From Peptococcaceae bacterium 1109 (lineage in GTDB: Bacteria; Bacillota; Limnochordia; Darwinibacteriales; Darwinibacteriaceae): a stretch of DNA of 64,000 nt. The stretch spans positions 639,634 to 703,633 of the forward strand of contig LDJB01000001.1 in NCBI GenBank assembly GCA_001028815.1, written 5' to 3'. Positions 31,054 to 39,220 of this stretch are shown piece after piece (the first letter of the stretch is position 1; every line of letters starts with the position of its first letter). The translations under genes and the position numbers were made by a program. Under the pieces are notes generated by a model. It was given only the letters and a program-made list of their open reading frames with translations. It was not told the origin of the DNA and made no database searches.

Positions 31054-31935
31054 CTACATCCCTCCAGGTGAGGCAAGTGTAACTTTGAGCGTGCTAACCG
31101 TGCGCCTGGCCAATGGCCCCACAACTGGGCTGGGGCTTACTTCTATCAGAGAATCCACGCCGAGTTTGGCGAGGGCTTGGCAGTTCTCTGTAAAGCGTAC
31201 GGGCCTTGTGAGCTGGTCAACGAGTTCCGCCCTAATCTGTTCCCCGCTAGATAGGAGCTCGCTGGTATGGTTGCTCACCACAGGGACAGTAACGTCCTGA
31301 ATGCGGAGCTGGGCGACGTACCGGCCAAAGGCCTCTGCCGCTGGAGCCATGAGCTGTGAATGGAACGGCCCAGAAACCTTGAGGGGCACCACTCGCCGGG
31401 CTCCTCGCTCCTTTGCGAGACCAGCTACTACAGCTAAGCCCTCCTCCTTGCCGCTGACCACAATTTGGCCTGGGGCGTTGATGTTTGCCACCTGCACCCA
31501 GTGCTCTTCCTGTACTTGACTGCACAGGGATTCAAGCTCCTCTACCTCGAGGCCTAAGATGGCAAGCATACCTCCCCGCGGCTCAGCCATGCATTCGCTC
31601 CGCTTTGCCACGAGCTCTACGCCCTGGGCAAAGGTAAAGGCACCGGCCGCGGCCAAAGCTGTCACTTCACCTAGGCTGTGGCCCACGTATGCCGCGGGCT
31701 CTTCTCCAGCACAGCACAGCTGCCACAGGGCGAAGCAAGTCACAAACACCGCAGGCTGAGCGTACTGAGTTTGCTGCAGCTTGTCCTCTGGGCCTTCTGC
31801 CATGAGTCTTGCCAGATCAAAGCCAAGAATGTCACTTGCTTCAGCTACCCGTTCCCAGGCGGACGTCCCCCGGATAAGCCTATCCATGCCCACGGCCTGC
31901 ACACCCTGGCCGGGGAAAGCAATGGCTTTAGCCAT
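31054..31935 (-). CDS. fabD: Malonyl-CoA-ACP transacylase FabD
   Basis: AIAFPGQGVQAVGM; VGHSLGEVTALAAAGA. Confidence 0.96.
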   Translation of the reverse strand: MAKAIAFPGQGVQAVGMDRLIRGTSAWERVAEASDILGFDLARLMAEGPEDKLQQTQYAQPAVFVTCFALWQLCCAGEEPAAYVGHSLGEVTALAAAGAFTFAQGVELVAKRSECMAEPRGGMLAILGLEVEELESLCSQVQEEHWVQVANINAPGQIVVSGKEEGLAVVAGLAKERGARRVVPLKVSGPFHSQLMAPAAEAFGRYVAQLRIQDVTVPVVSNHTSELLSSGEQIRAELVDQLTRPVRFTENCQALAKLGVDSLIEVSPSPVVGPLARRTVSTLKVTLASPGGM

Positions 31936-32935
31936 GTGTTTCACCCCGTTCCCACCAGCGGAGGGCAACAGCTGCCCAGGTTAGCCCGGCGCCAAACCCG
32001 ACCGTGACTACATTTTGACCGTGGTGGAGCTCGCCGCTCCTCGCTAGTTCATCGAGGGCTATGGCGATGCTGGCCGCAGAGGTGTTCCCGTAGCGGTCAA
32101 CATTAACGAAGAAGCGCTCCAAGGGAACCTCAAGGCGCGCCGCGGCGGCTTGGATGATCCGTACATTTGCCTGATGGGGCACAAACCATGCCACATCATC
32201 TGGAGCAAGCTGAGCCTTTTCTAGGACGGCTCCCGCTGCCCTGTCCATGATGCGTACTGCGAACTTAAACACTTCATTACCGGCCATTTTGATAAAGTGC
32301 TCCCCTTGGCCCACTGAATCCACGGAGGCAGGCTTCAAAGAGCCTCCCGCAGGGAGCTTAAGCAGATCTCCACCACCGCCATCCGCGCCTAGCTCTGCAG
32401 CTAAGATGCCGTAGCCTTCTGGGACAGGCCCCAAAACTGCGGCGCCCGCACCATCGCCAAACAGTACGCAGGTGGATCGATCGGTGTAATCTGTGATTTT
32501 GCTCAGGACATCTACCCCTACAACCAAAACGTAGCGGTAAGCCTCTTGGGCGAGCTGCGCCCCCACTGCAAGAGCGTACGTAAATCCGCTGCAGCCTGCG
32601 GACAGGTCAAAGGCAGGGGCGTTTTTGATCCCCAGCTTGGCCTGGATCAGGCAGGCGGTTGAGGGGAACATCATATCTGGGGTGACAGTGGCACAGATGA
32701 TGAGCTCAATCTGGCTGGGCGTAAGCCCTGCCCTGGAGATGGCTCTCTCAGCAGCCCTCACCGCGAGATCGGATGCCGCATCCCCCTGCGCGGCAATGCG
32801 CCGCTCCTTGATCCCCGTGCGGGACACGATCCATTCGTCGGAGGTTTCCACCATCTGTTCCAGGTCCTTATTTGTCAATATCCTTTCCGGTGCATAAGCA
32901 CCGGTCCCCAGGATTCCTATGGCTTTCTTGGGCAC
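31928..32935 (-). CDS. fabH: 3-oxoacyl-ACP synthase III FabH
   Basis: GILGTGAYAPERILTNKDLEQMVETSDEWIVSRTGIKERRIA; active site AFDLSAGCSGF. Confidence 0.96.
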   Translation of the reverse strand: MPKKAIGILGTGAYAPERILTNKDLEQMVETSDEWIVSRTGIKERRIAAQGDAASDLAVRAAERAISRAGLTPSQIELIICATVTPDMMFPSTACLIQAKLGIKNAPAFDLSAGCSGFTYALAVGAQLAQEAYRYVLVVGVDVLSKITDYTDRSTCVLFGDGAGAAVLGPVPEGYGILAAELGADGGGGDLLKLPAGGSLKPASVDSVGQGEHFIKMAGNEVFKFAVRIMDRAAGAVLEKAQLAPDDVAWFVPHQANVRIIQAAAARLEVPLERFFVNVDRYGNTSAASIAIALDELARSGELHHGQNVVTVGFGAGLTWAAVALRWWERGETHG

Positions 32936-32943
32936 TGCTTCAC

Positions 32944-33939
32944 CTACTTCGATTCCGCGGCCAACATTGCTTCAATGGTAGCCACTATGTTGTTTTCCGC
33001 GGCGTCCCGGGCCACTCGAATGGCATTGCGAATGGCTTTAGCATTCGAACTGCCATGAGATACAATTACAGGCCCTTTCACCCCCAAGAGGGGCGCTCCG
33101 CCGTACTCTGTATAGTCCATGCGTTTCTTAATCCGCCGCAGGCCAGGCTTGAGCATTAGAGCTCCCAGAGAGGCGGCCAGGTTGGCGGTAAACTCTTCTT
33201 TTAGCATGTCAAACAGGGCGCCTCCTAAGCCTTCTGCGAACTTGAGGACAACGTTTCCCACGAAGCCATCGCAGATCACCACATCGGCATGGCCTCGGGG
33301 GATATCCCTGCCTTCAATGTTCCCTATAAAGTTCAAAGGCCCACCTGTGAGCTGTTCATATACTTCCTTAACAAGAGCGTTGCCCTTGCCTGGCTCTTCG
33401 CCGATGTTCAAGAGCCCCACTTTGGGTTGATGGATCCCAAGGACATGTTCCGCATAGATAGCTGCCATATGTGCGAACTGCACTAGATGGCTGGGGCGGC
33501 AGTCCACATTCGCTCCCACATCGGCGATGAGGGACACCCCTTGGAGGGTTGGCATGAGCGAGGTGATGGCGGGCCGCTCAACACCTTTGATGCGCCCGAT
33601 GACAAACAGGGCTGCCGCGAGGGTTGCCCCTGTACTGCCTGCGCTCACCAAGGCGGAGGCCTGCCCTTCCTTGACCAGCCGAGCTGCGGCAACTAGGGAC
33701 GAGTCTTTCTTGCGGCGCACCGCTTCCACAGGCGACTCATGCATGCCGATGGCTTCAGGCGCATGTACTATCTCCAGGAGGCTTCCTCCCGGCCTGTCTC
33801 CAATGAGCTCCTTCAGCCGCCGTTCGTCGCCGGTGAGAACTGAGGCGATCCCGTGCAGTTCCGCTGCTTGCAGGGCACCTTCCACAATCTGCTCTGGAGC
33901 ATAATCCCCACCTAAGGTGTCAACCGCGATCTTGACCAT
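32944..33939 (-). CDS. plsX: Phosphate acyltransferase PlsX
   Basis: MVKIAVDTLGGDYAPEQIVEGALQAAE. Confidence 0.96.
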   Translation of the reverse strand: MVKIAVDTLGGDYAPEQIVEGALQAAELHGIASVLTGDERRLKELIGDRPGGSLLEIVHAPEAIGMHESPVEAVRRKKDSSLVAAARLVKEGQASALVSAGSTGATLAAALFVIGRIKGVERPAITSLMPTLQGVSLIADVGANVDCRPSHLVQFAHMAAIYAEHVLGIHQPKVGLLNIGEEPGKGNALVKEVYEQLTGGPLNFIGNIEGRDIPRGHADVVICDGFVGNVVLKFAEGLGGALFDMLKEEFTANLAASLGALMLKPGLRRIKKRMDYTEYGGAPLLGVKGPVIVSHGSSNAKAIRNAIRVARDAAENNIVATIEAMLAAESK

Positions 33940-34507
33940 GCCGCGCTCCTCCTTTGCTCTCCACATCGACTACCGTATACTCACCACTAAATACCAGTTC
34001 ATCATCGACCTTGCTTTCCACGTGGATGAGATACTGGACACCTTCCACTTCTGCCACCTGTGCCTTGGCCACAACTCTCTGGCCGAGGTAGACTGGCTTG
34101 TGGTACCGCACAGCCGCACTCTTTGTGAGGGCCAGCTCGGAGTTGACCACGGCCACCGCCAGGGAGTTCCCTTGGGCAAAGAGGTAGTGGCCCCGGGCGA
34201 TCCCCGTTCGCTCAAAGACCATGCGAGGCGTGATGGCCAAGATGGAAATCCCCTGCTTACCCAGCTCGATGTCAATGGGGTCGCCGATGAGCTCTTCGCT
34301 TGAAAGGGCTTTCACATGGGAATATGTTTCCGCGGCGATGTTCCTGGCCCGCTCTCTGAGTTCAGGGATGTTCAAGGCCATGCGGTCCAACCGGATGGTG
34401 GCAACGCTTACCTCGAATTCCTCTGCCAGCTGAGCATCGGTGAGGAACGGGTCCTCCGCGAGCCGTTGCTTAAGTTGGTTTCTCCGCTCTTTTCGGTTCA
34501 GTGCCAT
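33920..34507 (-). CDS. fapR: Fatty acid biosynthesis transcriptional regulator FapR
   Basis: RKERRNQLKQRLAEDPFLTDAQLAEEFEVSVATIRLDRMALNIPELRER plus hotdog domain; upstream of plsX. Confidence 0.95.
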   Translation of the reverse strand: MALNRKERRNQLKQRLAEDPFLTDAQLAEEFEVSVATIRLDRMALNIPELRERARNIAAETYSHVKALSSEELIGDPIDIELGKQGISILAITPRMVFERTGIARGHYLFAQGNSLAVAVVNSELALTKSAAVRYHKPVYLGQRVVAKAQVAEVEGVQYLIHVESKVDDELVFSGEYTVVDVESKGGARHGQDRG

Positions 34508-34539
34508 CGCTTGGGTTCTCCTTCTTTCACCCACATCAT

Positions 34540-34556
34540 ATTACCAGGTCCTAATT
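34540..34556 (-). promoter_or_regulatory. Candidate FapR operator just downstream of the fapR promoter
   Basis: Minus-strand ATTAGGACCTGGTAAT, dyad-symmetric ATTA...TAAT, resembling FapR boxes; 10-26 bp downstream of the -10. Confidence 0.6.
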
Positions 34557-34565
34557 CATATGCAC

Positions 34566-34594
34566 AGTATACCCCATCTGGGGCTTCCTGTAAA
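34566..34594 (-). promoter_or_regulatory. SigA-type promoter of the fapR-plsX-fab operon
   Basis: TTTACA-17 bp-TATACT. Confidence 0.7.
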
Positions 34595-34624
34595 GAAAAA
34601 AAGATGTCCGGCGGACATCTTTAT
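34595..34624 (-). terminator. Intrinsic terminator downstream of rpmF
   Basis: AAAGATGTCCGCCGGACATCTTTTTTT. Confidence 0.85.
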
Positions 34625-34637
34625 GCTTAGAGAAGGA

Positions 34638-34820
34638 TTAATTGGCTTCCACTTGAAGGACCTCGCGTCCTCTGTACGTACCGCAGTTAGGACATGCGCG
34701 GTGCGGCAGTTTGGGCTCACGGCAGTGCGAGCAAACGTGGGTTGATACAGCAGACATCTTCCATTGAGCACGGCGCTTCCTAGTTCTTGCCTTCGAGTGT
34801 CTCCGCTTTGGTACTGCCAT
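34638..34820 (-). CDS. rpmF: 50S ribosomal protein L32
   Basis: MAVPKRRHSKARTRKRRAQWKMS...CSHCREPKLPHRACPNCGTYRGREV. Confidence 0.97.
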   Translation of the reverse strand: MAVPKRRHSKARTRKRRAQWKMSAVSTHVCSHCREPKLPHRACPNCGTYRGREVLQVEAN

Positions 34821-35376
34821 CGTCTTTCCCCCTCTCCTGTTTCTTCTCCTGTGTCTTAAATAAGTCCAACAATGGTGCAAATCGCAGATCGGTATCCAGC
34901 GCTTCGCAGCCGCACGCCTCAGTTGCCAGGGGCTTGCCGCATTGGGGGCAGAGTCCGGGGCAGTCTTCCGAGCAGAGGATCTTCATAGGGATAGCCAACA
35001 GCAGGGCTTCCCGGATCGGGCCGGTGAGGTCAATTTCGTCGCCCATCAAGACTGGGGCTTCATCTGGGAAGAAGTCATCTTCTTCTTCGAAAACGTCTTC
35101 CTCTTGGCCTGTGCCGTAAAACTCCTCTAGATCTCCCGCAAGCTTGCTGGGGAACTCCTGTAAACAGCGAGTACACTGGAACCGTACATCGCAAGCAACG
35201 GTGCCTTTAACCAGCAGTCCCTTGCCTGTATTACTCACAATCACATCCACCGCGATGGGCGACACAATTTCCACATCGACGGGGAGATCTACCTCCACAA
35301 CATCTCCTGGCAGTGCCTTGGCCCACTGCAAGGAAGCTCCTGGCTGCCCCTTAAGGGAGCCGATTTTGATTCGCAT
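34780..35376 (-). CDS. YceD/DUF177 family protein
   Basis: MRIKIGSLKGQPG...CTRCLQEF...CPQCGKPLATEACGCE; upstream of rpmF. Confidence 0.9.
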   Translation of the reverse strand: MRIKIGSLKGQPGASLQWAKALPGDVVEVDLPVDVEIVSPIAVDVIVSNTGKGLLVKGTVACDVRFQCTRCLQEFPSKLAGDLEEFYGTGQEEDVFEEEDDFFPDEAPVLMGDEIDLTGPIREALLLAIPMKILCSEDCPGLCPQCGKPLATEACGCEALDTDLRFAPLLDLFKTQEKKQERGKDDGSTKAETLEGKN

Positions 35377-35436
35377 CCTGTTCACCTCATAAATTATACA
35401 AAGATTACCTTGGGGTGTCAAGCATAACTCCTTCAC

Positions 35437-36228
35437 TCAGTTTGCCTGCTGTTGCACACCCCTAAGGGCGGATATAACCTCGTCGAGCTGGGCTTCCGCA
35501 GCAGCCCGGCCCGCTTCGATAATCTCAGCGGCCCGGTTCAGTTGTGTGGAAGTGACATTGTAAAGCTCCGGCTTGATGACTACATCTGCCTGAATGGGCC
35601 GGTACTTGGCGTTCTCTCGATCGAGAATTTCAATGGTGCGCAAGATTACATGGGCTAGGTTTTTCACTTTCTTTCCCACAGGGGGCAAGCCAACATCCAC
35701 AGCAATGACGATATCCGCGCCCAACTCTCGGCACACATCTGCGGGAACGCGGTTTACCAAGGCACCATCAACTAGAAGGCGCCCACCTAGCTCTACGGGG
35801 ACGAAAATCCCTGGTATGCTGAAACTTGCCCTCACCCCATCAGCGATCCGGCCCGACTTAATGACCACTCCTTCACCGGTCTGGATATCTGTAGCCACTA
35901 CCGCGGTGGGGATGGAAAGATTCTCAAAGGCCTGATCCCTGGTGAACAGGCGCATGAGCTGGTACATCGGCTCTGATGAGACGAGCCCCAGGTGGGGCAC
36001 GGTAATGTTCACCAGCTTATTCCAATTCAGCTCTTGGGCGAAGTTTGCCAAGGTGTCCAGGTCAGTCCCAGCGGCGTAGAGGCTCCCTACAATTGCTCCC
36101 GCACTGGTCCCCGCGATCACATCTACGGGGATGCCGTGTTCTCGGAAAACCTGGAGCACTCCAATGTGTGCCAGGCCCCGGGCCGCGCCGGCGCTTAAAG
36201 CCAAACCAACTTTCCGCGGCAAACTCAC
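35437..36228 (-). CDS. Patatin-like phospholipase family protein (RssA-like)
   Basis: VGLALSAGAARGLAHIGVLQVFREHGIPVDVIAGTSAGAIVGSLYAAG. Confidence 0.92.
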   Translation of the reverse strand: MSLPRKVGLALSAGAARGLAHIGVLQVFREHGIPVDVIAGTSAGAIVGSLYAAGTDLDTLANFAQELNWNKLVNITVPHLGLVSSEPMYQLMRLFTRDQAFENLSIPTAVVATDIQTGEGVVIKSGRIADGVRASFSIPGIFVPVELGGRLLVDGALVNRVPADVCRELGADIVIAVDVGLPPVGKKVKNLAHVILRTIEILDRENAKYRPIQADVVIKPELYNVTSTQLNRAAEIIEAGRAAAEAQLDEVISALRGVQQQAN

Positions 36229-36313
36229 ACCTCCCGTCCCTACCTTCGTAATATTCCCCTGGTACTAGCAATATACATTAGCGAATGAACCACGCTGAAA
36301 GGATGAGCAGCAA

Positions 36314-37540
36314 ATGGGCAAAGGCAGGCTCACTGCCCTCATCGCGGCTTTGATTACCATTTTAATGCTTGCATTCCCTGACGAGTCTTTCAAGGCATCC
36401 CTTGCGGGGCTAAAGCTCTGGTTTGACATCGTCCTCCCCGCACTGCTGCCGTTTTTTGCTATGGCAGACATCCTCATGGGGTTGGGAGTAGTCCACTTTA
36501 TGGGAGCACTCCTTGAGCCCTTTATGCGGCCTGCGTTCCGCATCCCCGGCGTTGGCGGTTTTGCAGTTGCCATGGGGCTTGCGGGCGGATACCCCATTGG
36601 GGCCCGCATTACAGGGGAGCTGTACCGTAAGGGCCTGTGCAACCGGGTGGAAGCAGAGCGCCTGTTGGCCTTTGCCAACACGGCCGATCCCCTTTTTATT
36701 GTGGGCGCCGTAGCGGTGGGCATGTTTGGGATGCCGGAAATCGGTGCAGCCCTTATTATCGGCCACTACCTAGGGGCGGTAATCGTAGGCATCTTGATGC
36801 GGTTCTACGGCACAGGCGAACCAGAATCCCCACCGCAGGCAAAAAGGGGCACCCCAGGCTTCCTGGGTTACCTTAGGCGGGCAGTCAACGAGCTGGACCG
36901 GGCCCGGCAAGCTGATGGCCGCACCTTCGGCCAACTTTTTGGCGATACGATCCGCGACACCTTCGCAGCAATGCTGTTTATCGGAGGGTGTATCATGATG
37001 TTCGCGGTGCTTTCTGCCATCCTAGACAGGGCGGGCATCATGGGCTACCTGACCGTTCCTCTGGGCCGAATCTTGGGCTTTTTCGGCGTGGATCCTGATC
37101 TGACCATTCCCATCATCCACGGTTTTTTTGAAACGACGTTGGGATCCCAATCAGCCAGCACTGCTGCGGCCCCGTTGGCTCAACGGGCTATGGCAGCGAG
37201 CCTGGTCATCGGTTGGAGTGGCCTGTCCGTACACAGCCAGGTTTCCGTGATGATCCTGGGAACTCCAATCCGCATGGGCCCCTACATGTTAGCCCGCATT
37301 GGGCACGGCGTTGCCGCCGCAGTTATCACCTTGGCCCTCTTAGGGCCGGGGGCGGCCTTCACTAGCTGGCTTGCAGGGGCCGTCCCTGTGTTTTCACCCA
37401 GTACTGGAGCAGCCCTAAGCTTCGCTGGGCGGCTCGCTTTGTCAGCGCAATGGGCAGGCGTGTTAGGCTTGAGCACTGCCTTACTGAGTTTACTGGCCCG
37501 GTTTATGGGAAGGGTCGTGTTTATTGGTCCGAAGCGGTAG
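36314..37540 (+). CDS. ylbJ: Sporulation integral membrane protein YlbJ
   Basis: Multi-TM, LKLWFDIVLPALLPFFAMADILMGLGVVHFMG; LAGGYPIGARITGELYRKG. Confidence 0.92.
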   Translation: MGKGRLTALIAALITILMLAFPDESFKASLAGLKLWFDIVLPALLPFFAMADILMGLGVVHFMGALLEPFMRPAFRIPGVGGFAVAMGLAGGYPIGARITGELYRKGLCNRVEAERLLAFANTADPLFIVGAVAVGMFGMPEIGAALIIGHYLGAVIVGILMRFYGTGEPESPPQAKRGTPGFLGYLRRAVNELDRARQADGRTFGQLFGDTIRDTFAAMLFIGGCIMMFAVLSAILDRAGIMGYLTVPLGRILGFFGVDPDLTIPIIHGFFETTLGSQSASTAAAPLAQRAMAASLVIGWSGLSVHSQVSVMILGTPIRMGPYMLARIGHGVAAAVITLALLGPGAAFTSWLAGAVPVFSPSTGAALSFAGRLALSAQWAGVLGLSTALLSLLARFMGRVVFIGPKR

Positions 37541-37991
37541 TGCGGTTTGCCAGTTCTTCCCGGCCTTTAGATACAACGGAGATGGTCTTTTCCAGTGCGC
37601 TTTGCAGGTTGCTGAGGATCTGGTCCGCATAGTCCTCCGCGCCACGGGTAATCTCCTGGGCTCTTTGGGAGGCTTCATCCAGGATGCGCCGAGCTTCCTG
37701 TTCCGCTTGACGATGGATCTCACTTTCCCGAATCAGCCTGGCAGCGTACTCTTCGGCCTGGGCGATGATCCGCTCCGCCTTCTGCTGGCCTTCCGCGATC
37801 ACCCTGTCCTTTTCCACAGAGACAGCTTCCGCGCGCCGCACTTCTTCTGGAACAGAGCTCCGGATCTGGTCGATTAGCTCAAGGAGCTCATCTGCGTCCA
37901 GCAGCACTCTGCCGGTTAGGGGAATCTCTGGTGCTTTTTCCACAAGCTCTTCCAGCTGCTCCAGTAGAACCACAAGATTAATCCGATTCAT
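37521..37991 (-). CDS. Coiled-coil protein (ATP synthase subunit B/DivIVA-like), function unknown
   Basis: MNRINLVVLLEQLEELVEKAPEIPLTGRVLLDADELLELIDQIRSSVPEEVRRAE...; downstream of coaD. Confidence 0.8.
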   Translation of the reverse strand: MNRINLVVLLEQLEELVEKAPEIPLTGRVLLDADELLELIDQIRSSVPEEVRRAEAVSVEKDRVIAEGQQKAERIIAQAEEYAARLIRESEIHRQAEQEARRILDEASQRAQEITRGAEDYADQILSNLQSALEKTISVVSKGREELANRTTASDQ

Positions 37992-38484
37992 GGTGGTCAC
38001 CGTCCATTTCCCTGAATTTATCGTAGAGCTGTGCCGCAACTGGCGGCGACACCCATTTTGACACGTCCCCACCAAGGCTGGCAACTTCCTTGATGGCTGA
38101 GGAGCTGATGAAGGAATACTCACTGCTGGTCATCATGAAGACTGTTTCCACATCGTCGGCCAAGTTGCGGTTCATAGCTGCCAGTTTGAATTCAAACTCG
38201 AAGTCCGTTACCGCGCGCAGCCCTCGTACGATGGCCAGTGCGCCCTTTTCATGGGCGTACTCCACGGCCAGGCCCGCAAATGATTCCACGGTAACGTTAG
38301 GCAAGTGCGCAAGCTGCGCCTGGAGCATGCTGATGCGCTCTGTTACGGTAAACAGGGGCTTCTTCTCCGGATTGCGCATTACTGCTACGTATACATGGTC
38401 AAATAATCTGCTGGCCCGTTGGATAATATCCACGTGCCCGTAAGTAACTGGGTCAAATGTTCCGGGACAGACGCTTATTCGCAC
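37978..38484 (-). CDS. coaD: Phosphopantetheine adenylyltransferase
   Basis: MRISVCPGTFDPVTYGHVDIIQRASRLFD. Confidence 0.97.
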   Translation of the reverse strand: MRISVCPGTFDPVTYGHVDIIQRASRLFDHVYVAVMRNPEKKPLFTVTERISMLQAQLAHLPNVTVESFAGLAVEYAHEKGALAIVRGLRAVTDFEFEFKLAAMNRNLADDVETVFMMTSSEYSFISSSAIKEVASLGGDVSKWVSPPVAAQLYDKFREMDGDHHESD

Positions 38485-39044
38485 TCACGCTCATCCTCTC
38501 GTAAAGTAAAAAAGCCGAGCGCAGTGTCGCCATATTTTTCTTGGCGCACACGCTCAAATTTCGACGTTCCGAGATCGATCTCCTCTTTGGCCCCATACTC
38601 TGCCACCACGAGCCCCCCAGGCCGCAGCAGGTCATACCCCTCTAAGGCGGCCAAGGTCTTTCCCACCAGTTGGCGCCCGTACGGAGGATCAAGGAAGATA
38701 ATATCAAACTGAGACCCTGCCTTGGCAAGGCGTTCTAAGGCACGCTCCACAGGCATGGTTAAGACTTGGGCGCCATCTACTTTGGCTGCTTGGAGATTGG
38801 CACGAATCATCCTGGTACACTGGGGCTTAAGGTCCACAAATACCGCATGGCGCGCACCTCTACTGAGGGCTTCAATGCCAATCCCGCCATTACCTGCAAA
38901 AAGATCCAGAAAATCTGATCCTGGGACCCAGGTTTGGAGAATATTAAACAGGGCTTCTTTCACCCGGTCTAGTGTAGGCCGAGTGTCGGTGCCAGGCACA
39001 CTGCTGAGGCGCACGCCTCTCGCCTTCCCGGCAATCACTCGCAT
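38475..39044 (-). CDS. rsmD: 16S rRNA (guanine966-N2)-methyltransferase RsmD
   Basis: MRVIAGKARGVRLSSVPGTDTRPTLDRVKEALFNIL; IIFLDPPYG. Confidence 0.95.
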   Translation of the reverse strand: MRVIAGKARGVRLSSVPGTDTRPTLDRVKEALFNILQTWVPGSDFLDLFAGNGGIGIEALSRGARHAVFVDLKPQCTRMIRANLQAAKVDGAQVLTMPVERALERLAKAGSQFDIIFLDPPYGRQLVGKTLAALEGYDLLRPGGLVVAEYGAKEEIDLGTSKFERVRQEKYGDTALGFFTLREDERECE

Positions 39045-39116
39045 GGGAATCACCCCGTTGATTGGTGTTAATTACCAAGATCTTGGGCGCATAAGAGTTA
39101 GCAAGCCTGCCACATA

Positions 39117-39206
39117 CTAGCAACTGAAGAGATTGACCTCCCCATAAGGCACAGGAACTGACTGGATTGGCATCTCCCAGTCTTCCTCCGGTTTCTCCTC
39201 TCCCAT
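39117..39206 (-). CDS. Possible 29-aa small ORF between recG and rsmD
   Basis: Direct translation MGEEKPEEDWEMPIQSVPVPYGEVNLFSC*; below the ORF-track cutoff; only a weak SD (AGGCGG). Confidence 0.25.
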   Translation of the reverse strand: MGEEKPEEDWEMPIQSVPVPYGEVNLFSC

Positions 39207-39220
39207 AGACAGCGGCCCGC

